DNA of 64,000 bases from Iamia sp963728655 (GCA_963728655.1 CAVSLD010000001.1:386160-450159), one strand, 5' to 3'; positions 17,308 to 26,525 are shown, counted from the stretch's first letter. The notes: generated by a model not told the origin, from the sequence alone. Numbers and translations are program-made.

Positions 17308-18198
17308 GTGCCCCTCGAGCCCAGCCCGGCCGCCGAGGTCGACGTCACCGCGGACCTGGTCCGCGCCCTGCTGGCCGACCAGCACCCGGACCTCGCCGCC
17401 CTCCCCCTGCGCCCGGTGGGGGCCGGCTGGGACAACGCCATCCTCCGGCTGGGCGACGACCTGGTCGTGCGCCTGCCCCGGCGCGGGGCGGGGGTGGCCC
17501 TGGTCGAACACGAGCAGCGCTGGCTCCCGGGCCTGGCCGCCACCCTGCCCCTCCCGGTGCCCGCCCCGGTGCGCACCGGCGCTCCGGGCCCGGGCTACCC
17601 GTGGCCGTGGAGCATCTGCCGGTGGATGCCGGGGGCCAGTGCGCTCGACGCGGCGCCGACCGACCGGTCGACGGCCACGGTGCTCGGCGCCTTCGTGGCC
17701 GCGCTCCACCGTCCCGCCCCCGACGATGCGCCGGCGAACCCCCATCGGGGCGTGCCCCTGGCGACCTGCGACCCGGTCGTCCGGGAGCGGCTGGCCCGCC
17801 TGGGCGACGAGGTCGACGCCACGGCGCTGCTCGCCCTCTGGGACGGGCTGGTCGCCACCGAGCCCTGGCCCGGACCACCGGTGTGGATCCACGGCGACCT
17901 CCACCCCGGCAACCTCGTCGTCGACCACGGCCGGCTCACCGGCGTGATCGACTTCGGCGACATCACCGCCGGCGACCCCGCCACCGACCTGGCCGTGGCC
18001 TGGTCCCTCCTCCCCGCCCAGGACCGCCCCCTCCTACGCGCCGCCGCGGGTCGCGAGGGCGACGACGCCACCTGGGCCCGGGCCCGGGCCTGGGCCGTCC
18101 ACCTCGGCTGCGCGTACCTGCTCAGCTCGCAGGACCGACCCGCCTACGGCGCGCTGGGCCGCCGGGCCCTCGCCGCCGCCCTCGCCGACGACGCCTGA
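17308..18198 (+). CDS. Aminoglycoside phosphotransferase (APH) family kinase
   Basis: A 296-aa protein-kinase-like small-molecule phosphotransferase. Catalytic loop: WIHGDLHPGNLVV (HGD-x-x-x-x-N). Metal-binding segment: GVIDFGDITAGDPATDLA. The N-lobe has DDLVVRLPRRG with the ATP-binding Lys/Arg position. These motifs are shared with streptomycin and macrolide phosphotransferases and with homoserine or choline kinases; the substrate cannot be told. GTG at 17308 chosen because the coding character begins there. Convergent with the serine hydrolase, with a palindrome between. Confidence 0.82.
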   Translation: MPLEPSPAAEVDVTADLVRALLADQHPDLAALPLRPVGAGWDNAILRLGDDLVVRLPRRGAGVALVEHEQRWLPGLAATLPLPVPAPVRTGAPGPGYPWPWSICRWMPGASALDAAPTDRSTATVLGAFVAALHRPAPDDAPANPHRGVPLATCDPVVRERLARLGDEVDATALLALWDGLVATEPWPGPPVWIHGDLHPGNLVVDHGRLTGVIDFGDITAGDPATDLAVAWSLLPAQDRPLLRAAAGREGDDATWARARAWAVHLGCAYLLSSQDRPAYGALGRRALAAALADDA

Positions 18199-18216
18199 TC
18201 AGCGGATCGCACCGAT

Positions 18217-18267
18217 CGAACCTTGGACGCCTGATCGCGCCCGGCAACGACAGCCGTCCAAGGTTCG
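18217..18267 (-). repeat. 51-nt palindrome (D), CGAA...TTCG type
   Basis: Perfect 13-bp arms (CGAACCTTGGACG and its complement) in the convergent gap between the phosphotransferase and serine hydrolase genes. It matches the element at 24292-24342 at about 47 of 51 positions when reverse-complemented. Likely acts as a bidirectional terminator and belongs to the dispersed hairpin family. Confidence 0.85.
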
Positions 18268-18294
18268 GGCTCGAGGCGCGCGTGGCCACGACAG

Positions 18295-19431
18295 CTAGCC
18301 CAGGGCGCCGTAGGCGGCGAACACCAGGGAGGCGCCGCGGAGGTCGCCGGCCAGGCCGGTGCTCATCTTGTTCATCACGTAGGTGACGGTCATGCGTCGG
18401 TCGAGGTCGGTGAGGGCGAGCGAGCCGCCGTAGCCGCCCCAGAAGAACGACCGGGGGCTCTGGCTCAGCGGGATCGACTCGTTCATCAGCCCGAAGCCCA
18501 TGCCGAAGCGGACCTTGAGCCCGAGCACGAGGTCGTCGGTCTCGCTCTGCTCCTCCAGGATGCGCTCCACGCCGGCCTCGGACAGCAGGCGCACGCCGTC
18601 GACCTCGCCCCCGCAGGCCAGGGCGGAGTGGACCCGGGCCACGCCCCGGGCGTTGGACGTGCCGCCGGCCGCAGGGATCTCGGCGCCCCGCCACTCCCGG
18701 GTGCGGGTCTCGGTGGTGTCGAGCGGGCAGCTGAGGAAGGTGCGCACCGCGATCGAGTCGCTGTCGGCGCCGGCCAGCGCCTCCATGCCCCCGCCCGGCG
18801 GCGGCACCAGGTCGGCCACCCGACCGTCCTCGGAGGCGGGCAGGCCGATGTGGAAGTCGGCGCCGAGGGGCTCGGCCACCTCCTCGCGGAAGAACGTGCC
18901 GATGGACCGGCCGGTGACCTGCCGCACGATCTCGCCCTGGAGGTACCCCTGGGTGATGGCGTGGTAGCCCGACCTCGTGCCCGGCGCCCACCAGGGCTCC
19001 TGGGCGGCGAGGCCCTTCACCACGCCGTCCCAGTCGTAGAGGTCCTCGGGGGTGATGGCCGGCTCGAAGCCCGACAGCCCGGCGGTGTGGCTCATGACCT
19101 GGGCGACGGTCACGGCCTCCTTGCCGCCGGCCGCGAACTCGGGCCAGTAGGTGGCGACGGGTGCGTGGAGGTCGACCTCGCCGCGGTCGGCGAGCATCAG
19201 CACGCACAGCGCAGCCATGGTCTTGGTGGTCGACCAGACGTTGACGATGGTGTCGCGCTCCCACGGCGCGCCGTCGTCGGTGGCGACCCCGGCCCACAGG
19301 TCCACCACCGGCTGGCCGTCGACGGTCACCACCACCGAGGCGCCCTGCTCCTCGCCCCGGTCGAAGGCGGCGGCGAAGGTGTCGCGGACGGGGGCGAAGG
19401 CCTCGTCGCAGGTTCCGTGGATCTCGGTCAC
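18295..19431 (-). CDS. Serine hydrolase, beta-lactamase/esterase EstB family
   Basis: A 378-aa penicillin-binding-fold hydrolase. The nucleophile motif is VNVWSTTKTMAAL (Ser-x-x-Lys), the second is RSGYHAITQGYLQGEI (Tyr-x-x motif) and FFWGGYGGS is the third (equivalent to KTG/HxG). Family members are carboxylesterases or beta-lactamase-like enzymes often used in lipid metabolism. No signal peptide is present, so it is cytoplasmic, unlike true beta-lactamases. Start GTG 19431 begins with TEIHGTCDEAF, matching relatives. Confidence 0.85.
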   Translation of the reverse strand: MTEIHGTCDEAFAPVRDTFAAAFDRGEEQGASVVVTVDGQPVVDLWAGVATDDGAPWERDTIVNVWSTTKTMAALCVLMLADRGEVDLHAPVATYWPEFAAGGKEAVTVAQVMSHTAGLSGFEPAITPEDLYDWDGVVKGLAAQEPWWAPGTRSGYHAITQGYLQGEIVRQVTGRSIGTFFREEVAEPLGADFHIGLPASEDGRVADLVPPPGGGMEALAGADSDSIAVRTFLSCPLDTTETRTREWRGAEIPAAGGTSNARGVARVHSALACGGEVDGVRLLSEAGVERILEEQSETDDLVLGLKVRFGMGFGLMNESIPLSQSPRSFFWGGYGGSLALTDLDRRMTVTYVMNKMSTGLAGDLRGASLVFAAYGALG

Positions 19432-19530
19432 GCTGGTCTCCCTGGTGGTCGGCGGGGTGACCGTAGCCAGGGTGGGCGGCCCGACGCAGCCGGGCGGGGC
19501 CGTGCCGCGCCCGTCCCTAGGGTGGCGTCG

Positions 19531-20022
19531 ATGTCGCCTCCCCCCGCCGTCATCGTCTCCCGCGTCGACGCCGCCGTGGTCGAGGCCCTGCGGGCCCGGG
19601 TGCTGCGGGCCGGCTCCGGCCTCGATGCCCTGCGCTACGAGCAGGACGACGACCCCCGCACCGCGACCTTCGCAGCCCGACCGGTCGCCGGCCCCGACAG
19701 CGACCCGCTGGGCACGGCCACCGTGTTCCCCGCCCCCTGCCCGTGGGCGCCCCGCCGGACCGAGACCTGGCGGCTGCGGGCCATGGCCACGGCGGACGGC
19801 CTGCGGGGCCAGGGCGTCGGCGCCGCCGTGCTGCGCGCTGCGGTCGACCACGTGGCCGGCGAGGGCGGGCGGCTGGTGTGGTGCGACGCCCGCGTGGCCG
19901 CCCGGTCGTTCTACGAGCGCCACGGCTTCGCGGTGGAGGGCGAGGGCTACGAGATCGAGGGCATCGGCCCGCACTGGCCCATGGCCCGGCACCTCGACAG
20001 GGAGGCCCGTACCCTCGGGTGA
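19531..20022 (+). CDS. GNAT-family N-acetyltransferase
   Basis: A 163-aa GNAT protein. The acetyl-CoA binding loop is LRGQGVGAAVLRAAVDHV (Q/R-x-x-G-x-G/A), preceded by the strand WRLRAMATADG; later LVWCDARVAARSFYERHGF is the conserved end of the fold, followed by the EGEGYEIEGIGPHWPM block. It ends 2 bp before the ABC ATPase GTG, so it is the first gene of a three-gene operon. Substrate unknown. Confidence 0.85.
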   Translation: MSPPPAVIVSRVDAAVVEALRARVLRAGSGLDALRYEQDDDPRTATFAARPVAGPDSDPLGTATVFPAPCPWAPRRTETWRLRAMATADGLRGQGVGAAVLRAAVDHVAGEGGRLVWCDARVAARSFYERHGFAVEGEGYEIEGIGPHWPMARHLDREARTLG

Positions 20023-20023
20023 C

Positions 20024-20962
20024 GTGGCACCGGTGATCGAGGTCGAGGGTCTGGTCAAGGACTTCGGGGCGACCCGTGCCCTGGACGGGCTCGACCTGGA
20101 GGTGGCGCCCGGCGAGGTGCACGGCTTCCTCGGGCCCAACGGGTCGGGCAAGTCGACCACCATCCGGGTGCTGCTGGGGCTGCTGCGGGCCGACGCCGGT
20201 CGGGTCCGCCTCCTCGGCGGCGACCCGTGGCGCGAGGCCGTCGAGCTGCACCGGCGCCTGGCCTACGTCCCCGGCGACGTCGACCTCTGGCCCAACCTGA
20301 CCGGCGGCGAGGTCATCGACCTCCTCGGCCGCCTCCGGGGCGGCCTCGACGAGGCGCGGCGGGCCGCCATGCTCGAGCGCTTCGCCCTCGACCCCACCAA
20401 GCGGGCCCGCACCTACTCCAAGGGCAACCGCCAGAAGGTGGCCCTGGTCGCCGCCCTGGCCAGCGACGTGGAGCTGCTCGTCCTCGACGAGCCCACGTCG
20501 GGGCTCGACCCGCTCATGGAGTCCCAGTTCCAGGACTGCATCCGCGAGGCCCGCGACGACGGGCGCACGGTCCTGCTGTCGAGCCACATCCTGGCCGAGG
20601 TCGAGGCCCTGGGGGACCGGGTCAGCATCATCCGCCACGGCCGCACCGTGGAGAGCGGCACCCTCGACGAGCTCCGCCACCTCACCCGCACGGCGCTCGA
20701 CGTCGAGACGGACACGCCGCCGACGGACCTCGACCGCCTCGCCGGCGTGCACGACCTGGTGGTCGACGGCCACCGGGCCCGCTTCGACGTCGACACCGTG
20801 CACCTGGGCGCAGCGGTCGCCCAGCTGGGCGAGCTCGGGATCCGGTCGCTCACCAGCCACCCGCCCACCCTCGAGGAGCTGTTCCTCCGCCACTACGGAG
20901 AGTCCGTCGGCGCCGAGGGCCAGCCCGTCGGCGACGGGCCGGTGCCGACGGCCTCCCCGTGA
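20024..20962 (+). CDS. ABC transporter ATP-binding protein (ABC-2 exporter)
   Basis: A 312-aa ATPase subunit. Walker A FLGPNGSGKSTTIRV, Q-loop region YVPGDVDLWPN, signature YSKGNRQKVALVAAL, Walker B LLVLDEPTSGLDP, and switch His in LLSSHILAEVEAL. The C-terminal 80 residues form the accessory domain seen in drug exporters of the DrrA type. The stop overlaps the permease start (GTGA), so the two are coupled. It most likely exports a hydrophobic or antibiotic-like compound. Confidence 0.92.
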   Translation: MAPVIEVEGLVKDFGATRALDGLDLEVAPGEVHGFLGPNGSGKSTTIRVLLGLLRADAGRVRLLGGDPWREAVELHRRLAYVPGDVDLWPNLTGGEVIDLLGRLRGGLDEARRAAMLERFALDPTKRARTYSKGNRQKVALVAALASDVELLVLDEPTSGLDPLMESQFQDCIREARDDGRTVLLSSHILAEVEALGDRVSIIRHGRTVESGTLDELRHLTRTALDVETDTPPTDLDRLAGVHDLVVDGHRARFDVDTVHLGAAVAQLGELGIRSLTSHPPTLEELFLRHYGESVGAEGQPVGDGPVPTASP

Positions 20963-22596
20963 GCACGGCCCGGGTCGACGAGGCGGGGGTGGGGGCGCCG
21001 TCGCGTGGACACGAGGGCGAGGCGACGGCCGGGACCGCGGCGCTGTCGCGTCTGGCGCTGCGCCTGGACCGGGTGAAGGTGGCGGTGTGGGTCGTGGCCC
21101 TCACCGCCATGGTCGGCGTCAGCGGGGCCAGCATCTTCGGGGCCTACGCCGATGAAGCCGCCCTGGCCCAGTACGCCACCACGGTCGAGGGCAGCTCCTC
21201 GCTCATCGCCCTCAGCGGACCGGCCGTGGGCCTCGACACCTTCGGCGGGCGCATCGCCTGGGAGATCTGGCAGTTCAGCATCGCCGTGGCCCTCATGGCC
21301 GTGTTCGCCGTCGTGCGCCGCACCCGGGCCGAGGAGGAGGCGGGCCGCACCGAGCTGGTACGGGCCACCGTCGTCGGTCGCCACGCCCACAGCGCGTCGG
21401 CGCTCGCCGTGAGCGTGGCGTCCAGCCTGCTGGTCGGCATCGGCTTCGCCCTGGTGCTCCTGGGTCTGGGTCTGCCCGTGGCCGGGTCGCTGCTGCTGGC
21501 CGTCGACTTCGCCGCCCTCGGGATCGTGTTCGCCGCCGTCGCCCTCGTCGCCGCCCAGGTGACCGAGCACACCCGCACCGCCACCGGCATGGCCTCGGCC
21601 GTGATCGCCGCCGCCTTCATCCTCCGGGCCCTCGGCGACGTGGGCAGCGGCACCCTGTCGTGGCTCTCGCCGTTCGGCTGGGTGCAGGCCACCCGGCCCT
21701 TCGCCGGCGACCGGTGGTGGCCCCTGGCCCTGTGCCTGGCCGCGACCGTCGCCCTGGTGGGTGCCGCCCTGCGGCTGGAGGCTCGGCGCGACGTCGGCGC
21801 CGGGCTGGTGCAGCCCCGCCCCGGTCCGCCCCGGGCGGCACCCTCCCTCGACCGGCCGCTGGGCCTCGCCTGGCGGCTCCAGCGGGCCGGGCTGCTGGCC
21901 TGGGCCGGCGGCGTGGCCGTCGGCGGCCTGGCCTTCGGCTCGGTGGCGGCCAGCGCCGACGAGCTGGTGGGGGAGAACGAGGCCATCCGGGCCTACCTCG
22001 CCACCCTCGGCGGGGCCTCCCTGGCCGAGGTCTTCCTGGCCTCCGTCCTCGTCTACATCGCCCTGGTGGCCACCGGGTTCGCCCTCCAGGCCACGCTGCG
22101 GGCCCGGTCCGAGGAGGGCGCCGGCCGGGCCGAGTGGGTGCTGGCCGGCGGGGCGTCGCGACCCCGGTGGCTGGGCAGCCAGGTGCTCGTCGCCCTGGGC
22201 GGCACCGTGGTCGTGCTGGTCGCCGGCGGCCTCGGCACGGGGACGTCCTACGCCCTCGCGGTGGGCGACGCCGGCCAGGTCGTCCGCGTCGCCGTCGCCG
22301 CGCTGGCGTTCGTGCCCGCGGTGGCCCTGGTCGTGGGCGTGGCCGTGGCGCTCTACGGCCTCGCCCCCCGCGCCACGGCCCTGGTCTGGGCCCTGCTCGC
22401 CCTCAGCGTGTTCGTGGGGGTGCTGGCCGACGGTCTCGACCTGCCCCAGTGGGTGCGTGACCTCTCCCCCTTCGCCCACGTGCCCGGCGTCCCCGCCGTC
22501 GCCCTCGACGTGGTGCCCCTCCTCGTGCTGGGCGCCCTGGCCGTCGTCCTGCTGGGCGCCGGGATGGTCGGCTTCGCCCGTCGCGACGTGGGCTGA
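20959..22596 (+). CDS. ABC-2 type exporter permease (polyketide-antibiotic exporter family)
   Basis: A 545-aa membrane protein with about 12 hydrophobic segments, matching the duplicated permease of the antibiotic exporter family (TM-rich halves at about residues 45-260 and 310-540). Typical blocks are VRRTRAEEEAGRTELVRA in the first half and ARSEEGAGRAEWVLAGG in the second; these EEGR-type loops are repeated once per half, showing an internal duplication. It forms the channel with the upstream ATPase. Confidence 0.88.
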   Translation: MSTARVDEAGVGAPSRGHEGEATAGTAALSRLALRLDRVKVAVWVVALTAMVGVSGASIFGAYADEAALAQYATTVEGSSSLIALSGPAVGLDTFGGRIAWEIWQFSIAVALMAVFAVVRRTRAEEEAGRTELVRATVVGRHAHSASALAVSVASSLLVGIGFALVLLGLGLPVAGSLLLAVDFAALGIVFAAVALVAAQVTEHTRTATGMASAVIAAAFILRALGDVGSGTLSWLSPFGWVQATRPFAGDRWWPLALCLAATVALVGAALRLEARRDVGAGLVQPRPGPPRAAPSLDRPLGLAWRLQRAGLLAWAGGVAVGGLAFGSVAASADELVGENEAIRAYLATLGGASLAEVFLASVLVYIALVATGFALQATLRARSEEGAGRAEWVLAGGASRPRWLGSQVLVALGGTVVVLVAGGLGTGTSYALAVGDAGQVVRVAVAALAFVPAVALVVGVAVALYGLAPRATALVWALLALSVFVGVLADGLDLPQWVRDLSPFAHVPGVPAVALDVVPLLVLGALAVVLLGAGMVGFARRDVG

Positions 22597-22643
22597 GGGA
22601 CCGGGGGCCGGACCCGGCGGCGCCGCCACCGGGGGCGGGATCC

Positions 22644-22758
22644 CGAAGTGGTGCGCGAAGGGGTCGTCCTGGCGACCTGGGCGTGCACCGGTTCGGGGGG
22701 TGGTCTCGAAGTGGTGCGCGTAGGGGTCGTCCTGGCGACCTGGGCGTTCACCGGTTCG
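22644..22758. repeat. Pair of 52-nt palindromes (F), CGAA...TTCG type
   Basis: Two copies, 22644-22695 and 22707-22758, each 52 nt, 63 bp apart, in the 234-bp gap between the permease and the lipoprotein gene. Outer arms CGAA..GGTGC/GCACCGGTTCG pair at 11 of 14 positions; an inner stem GGTCG/CGACC closes a 5-6-nt loop. The two copies differ at only a few positions. Confidence 0.85.
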
Positions 22759-22830
22759 CAGGGGGGCCGACGCAGCGGGCCGGTGGGGCGGGGGCACTAC
22801 CGTCGGTGGCCCACCAACCGGAGGACGGCG

Positions 22831-24270
22831 ATGAGGCGAGCAGCGGCGGTCGCGATGGCAGCGCTGCTCGTGCTGGGCCTGGCCGGGTGCGATCCCGACC
22901 GCTCCACAGTGTCGCGCCCGGGCCAGCCGGTGGTGCTCACCGGGGCCGACCTGGCCGGCCTGCGGGGCGCCGCACCCGGGCGCATCGTGGCCTTCCGCCA
23001 CACCTACGCCGGTGACGTCCCCCACTGGACCCAGCTGCCGGTGCAGGTCGACCAGCGCAAGGTGGTCCCCTTCGGCACCGCGCCCGCAGCCAACGGCACG
23101 CCGGGAACCGGGGGCTCGGTCTACGGGAGCGGGTCGGGCGGGCCGACCGCGCTGCAGTACGCCGACCCCACCACGTTCGTGGGGGCCGACGGCGACCCCT
23201 CCTTCGATGCCGACGACGAGCTCGTGTTCATGGCCTCCGACGCCGGCGGCCTGCCCCGGGGCGGCGACGAGAGCGAGCCCGCCGGCGTGGTCCCCGGCAG
23301 CGGCGTGCGGGTGGAGGTGAGCGACCCGCAGGGCGCGGGCCAGCTGGCCTGGGTGTTCCTGTTCGTGAGCGACGGCTCCCTCGACCCGTCGGCCGGGGTC
23401 GACTACGTGGACTACGACTTCGTCCTCACCAGCGGCTCCTACAAGGGGACCTACCAGCGGTCCGAGGGCCCCAACCCCGAGACGTCGCGGGTCCGCACCG
23501 CCCTCTACGAGATCGGCTTCTCGGACCGCTGGATCGAGGACGACTGGCGGGTCCACGCCGGCTCGTCCACCGGGGTCGACGTCCTCGACGGCCTGAAGGA
23601 CCAGTTCGCGGTGTCCACCTGCGGACGCAGCAACCAGACCTTCGCCGACGCCGAGGGTGCCTTCGTGGCCAACATCGACGGACCGGTGCGGGCCATCCGG
23701 TCCTACGTCGGGGCCAACAGCGGGCCCCGCACCCAGCGCACCCACAAGATGTACCGGGATCGGGAGTCCATCGTCACCGACCTGCGGGTCCACGAGATCC
23801 CCCAGATCATGGACTTCGTCGACTGGAGCGGCGCCGCCCGCGGCATGGTCTACCGGAGCTCGACGACCACCGGCGGCGTGACCATCGACGGCGCCGCCGA
23901 CCGGGTCGCCTCCAGCCCGGCGACGTGGGAGATCGTCAGCGGTCCCCAGGGCGCGGTGTACACCCGCTCGGCCTTCACCACCACGGCGACGGGGCTCACC
24001 GAGACCTGGTTCCAGCGCGACCAGACCCACCCGCCCGAGACCCAGTGCTGGGGCGACGACTCGTTCTTCGGTGCGGCCGGACCGATCCTGTCCGGCGGCA
24101 TCCCCAACACCGACCCGGGTCTCGGTCGAGCCGCCATGCTCCGCAGCACCCGCACCGTCCAGTTCGTCGGTCCGACCTCCGACGGCGCCCGCACCGTCGC
24201 CGTGGCCCGAGCCCTCACCGCGGATCTGCAGCAGCCCCTGCGCACCTCCACCCTCCCGTACCGTCCGTAG
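22831..24270 (+). CDS. Secreted lipoprotein of unknown function
   Basis: A 479-aa exported protein. The N-terminus is a lipoprotein signal (RRAAAVAMAALLVLGLAGC, lipobox LAGC). The mature part has many conserved Trp, Asp and Gly residues, e.g. HWTQLPVQVDQR, SFDADDELVFMASDAGG and YVDYDFVLTSGSYKGTYQ; this resembles large secreted beta-rich proteins of environmental actinobacteria, but I know no function. ATG at 22831 has a GGAGG ribosome site 8 bp upstream. Single gene, convergent with the catalase. Confidence 0.75.
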   Translation: MRRAAAVAMAALLVLGLAGCDPDRSTVSRPGQPVVLTGADLAGLRGAAPGRIVAFRHTYAGDVPHWTQLPVQVDQRKVVPFGTAPAANGTPGTGGSVYGSGSGGPTALQYADPTTFVGADGDPSFDADDELVFMASDAGGLPRGGDESEPAGVVPGSGVRVEVSDPQGAGQLAWVFLFVSDGSLDPSAGVDYVDYDFVLTSGSYKGTYQRSEGPNPETSRVRTALYEIGFSDRWIEDDWRVHAGSSTGVDVLDGLKDQFAVSTCGRSNQTFADAEGAFVANIDGPVRAIRSYVGANSGPRTQRTHKMYRDRESIVTDLRVHEIPQIMDFVDWSGAARGMVYRSSTTTGGVTIDGAADRVASSPATWEIVSGPQGAVYTRSAFTTTATGLTETWFQRDQTHPPETQCWGDDSFFGAAGPILSGGIPNTDPGLGRAAMLRSTRTVQFVGPTSDGARTVAVARALTADLQQPLRTSTLPYRP

Positions 24271-24291
24271 GGCTCGCGGGGCCGAGCCCTG

Positions 24292-24342
24292 CGGACCTTG
24301 GACGGGTGTCGTTGCCTGGCGCGAGCAGGCGTCCAAGGTTCG
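24292..24342 (+). repeat. 51-nt palindrome (E), copy of element D
   Basis: In the convergent gap between the lipoprotein and catalase genes. Arms are C(G/A)GACCTTGGACG-like on the left and CGTCCAAGGTTCG on the right. It matches D (18217-18267) in the opposite orientation at about 47 of 51 positions, including the unpaired centre. Confidence 0.85.
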
Positions 24343-24483
24343 GCCGAGCCCTGGTTCGCCGGGTCCGGGGGAGGGGGCGGGCCGACGCCGGGCGCGACAC
24401 CGCCCCGGGGCGGGGGGAGGGGTGACCCGGGGCGGTGCCTGTGGCCTCGCCTGTGCGGGAGGCGGGCCAGGGTGGGGGGAGCG

Positions 24484-26001
24484 TCAGGCCTTGGCCTTGG
24501 CTCCCTTGCGGGCGGGGTTGTCCTGGTCGGCGGCCTTGGGGTCGGTCTCGTCGGCCTTGGACCGCACGCCGTCGGCGACCCGGTCGCCCAGGTCCTTGTC
24601 GACGTTGCGCCAGTAGGTGAAGGCCCGCTCCAGGACGGGCTCGGACACGCCGTTGAGCAGGTGGCCGACGATGTTGTCGACCAGGCGCTCGCGAGCGTCG
24701 TCGTCGAGGACCTCGCGGACCATGGTGCCGGCCTGGCCCCAGTCGTCGTCCTCGGCGTGGTCGACGTAGGAGGCCCGGACCATCTCGCCGTCGCTCTCCC
24801 AGCCGGCGGGCTCGCCGTAGCGGGCGGTGTCGGCCGCCGGGCCGCCGTAGGAGTTGGGCGCGTAGACCGGGTCCGACACGTTCTGCACCCGCATGGCGCC
24901 GTCCTTGCTGTAGCTGTGGACGGGCGCCTGGGGCGCGTTCACCGGGATCTGGATGTAGTTCATGCCCAGCCGGGCGCGGTGGGCGTCGGCGTAGGCGAAG
25001 AGCCGGCCCAGCAGCATGCGGTCCGGGCTGGGCCCGATGCCGGGCACCAGGTTGTTGGGCTGGAAGGCGGCCTGCTCGATCTCGGTGTGGAAGTCGGTGG
25101 GGTTCCGGTCGAGGGTGAGACGGCCCACGTCGATCAGCGGGTAGTCGCCGTGGGGCCACACCTTGGTGAGGTCGAAGGGGTTGAACCGGTAGTCCTTGGC
25201 GTCCTCGAACGGCATGACCTGCACCTTGAGGGTCCAGGACGGGAACTCGCCGTCGGCGATGTGCTCGTAGAGGTCGCGGCGGTGGTAGTCGGTGTCGATG
25301 GAGGCCATCTGGTCGGCCTCGTGCTGGGTGAAGGTCTCGATGCCCTGGTCGGTCTTGAAGTGGTACTTGACCCAGAACTTGTCGCCCTCGGCGTTGACCC
25401 ACATGTAGGTGTGGGAGCTGTAGCCGTTCATGTGGCGCCAGGTGCGGGGGATGCCGCGGTCGCCCATGAGCCAGGTGACCTGGTGGGCGGACTCGGGGGA
25501 GAGGGTCCAGAAGTCCCACTGCATGTCGTGGTCGCGCAGGCCGTTGTCGGCCCGGCGCTTCTGCGAGCGGATGAAGTGCTGGAACTTCATCGGGTCCTTG
25601 ACGAAGAAGACCGGCGTGTTGTTGCCGACCATGTCGTAGTTGCCCTCGCTCGTGTACATCTTCAGCGAGAAGCCGCGGGGGTCGCGCCAGGTGTCGGGGC
25701 TGCCCCGCTCGCCGGCCACGGTGGAGAAGCGGATGAGGGTGTCGGTCGTGGTGCCGGGCTGGAAGACGGCGGCCTTGGTGTACTGGCTGACGTCGTCGGT
25801 CACCTCGAAGTGGCCGAAGGCGCCGCTGCCCTTGGCGTGGGGCTGGCGCTCCGGGATGCGCTCCCGGTTGAACTGGGCCATCTGCTCGATGAGGTAGTGG
25901 TCCTGGAGCAGGATCGGACCGCCGGCACCGACGGTGAGGCTGTGCTCGTCGCTCTCGACCGGGATGCCGGCATCGGTGGTGGTGGGCTTGGCGTCGGTCA
26001 C
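24484..26001 (-). CDS. katA: Monofunctional haem catalase
   Basis: A 505-aa clade 3-size catalase that degrades hydrogen peroxide. The active-site region has RERIPERQPHAKGSGAFG (catalytic His), GNNTPVFFVKDP (catalytic Asn) and the proximal haem ligand block RLFAYADAHRARLG (Tyr). NADPH-binding parts are also present. GTG at 26001 overlaps the stop of the upstream Fur-family gene (GTGA), so the enzyme is made from a regulator-catalase operon, as in FurA/PerR-controlled catalases. Confidence 0.96.
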   Translation of the reverse strand: MTDAKPTTTDAGIPVESDEHSLTVGAGGPILLQDHYLIEQMAQFNRERIPERQPHAKGSGAFGHFEVTDDVSQYTKAAVFQPGTTTDTLIRFSTVAGERGSPDTWRDPRGFSLKMYTSEGNYDMVGNNTPVFFVKDPMKFQHFIRSQKRRADNGLRDHDMQWDFWTLSPESAHQVTWLMGDRGIPRTWRHMNGYSSHTYMWVNAEGDKFWVKYHFKTDQGIETFTQHEADQMASIDTDYHRRDLYEHIADGEFPSWTLKVQVMPFEDAKDYRFNPFDLTKVWPHGDYPLIDVGRLTLDRNPTDFHTEIEQAAFQPNNLVPGIGPSPDRMLLGRLFAYADAHRARLGMNYIQIPVNAPQAPVHSYSKDGAMRVQNVSDPVYAPNSYGGPAADTARYGEPAGWESDGEMVRASYVDHAEDDDWGQAGTMVREVLDDDARERLVDNIVGHLLNGVSEPVLERAFTYWRNVDKDLGDRVADGVRSKADETDPKAADQDNPARKGAKAKA

Positions 26002-26474
26002 GGTGTGCTCCTGGGGGTGGGGGGCGGTTCGGTGGCGGGGGTGGTCGGGCGGCGGCTCGGCACGCGGGGCAGGTGCCCCAGTAGACGACCTCGGCCTCGT
26101 CGACCTCGTAGCCCTGGGTCTGCGAGGGTTCGAGGCAGGGGACCTCGCCGACGGCGCAGTCGACGTCGGCCACGGCGCCGCAGGTGCGGCACACGAGGTG
26201 GTGGTGGTTGTCGCCGGTGCGGGTCTCGTAGAGGGCGGCGCTGCCGGCCGGCTCGATGCGGCGCACCAGGCCGACGGTGGTGAGGGCACGGAGGACGTCG
26301 TAGACGGCCTGGGTGGAGACGGTGCCGAGGTCGCTCGCGCACGGCGCCGGCGATGGCGTCGGCTGCGGCGTGCGGCGTGTCGGCCAGGGCCCGCAGCGTG
26401 GCCAGGCGGGCGGCGGTGACCCGGAGGCCGGCGTCGCGCAGGACGTCGGCGGGATCAGGGGTCACGGTGGGCAC
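25998..26474 (-). CDS. Fur/PerR-family metalloregulator (frameshifted)
   Basis: Fur-family repressor of about 155 aa. The N-terminal winged helix reads VLRDAGLRVTAARLATLRAL; then, after a frameshift near 26340, STQAVYDVLRALTTVGLVRR, the metal-binding DNHHHLVCRTCGAVADVDC (His-rich plus CxxC) and WGTCPACR (second CxxC) follow. A second frame change after this seems needed to reach the stop at 25998 that overlaps the catalase start. By its partner it is most likely a peroxide sensor (PerR/FurA type) rather than a Fe uptake regulator. Confidence 0.8.
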   Translation of the reverse strand: MPTVTPDPADVLRDAGLRVTAARLATLRALADTPHAAADAIAGAVRERPRHRLHPGRLRRPPCPHHRRPGAPHRAGRQRRPLRDPHRRQPPPPRVPHLRRRGRRRLRRRRGPLPRTLADPGLRGRRGRGRLLGHLPRVPSRRPTTPATEPPPTPRSTP

Positions 26475-26525
26475 GGGGAGGACCCTGCCCCGTCGAGACT
26501 GGAACGAACCAAGGAAAGGAGGTCT

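Noticed and set aside
20893..24336. An 1147-residue minus-strand reading frame opposite the ABC permease and lipoprotein
   Set aside because: Gly/His/Glu-rich translation typical of the antisense of G+C-rich genes, no motifs, and strong plus-strand genes in the same place.
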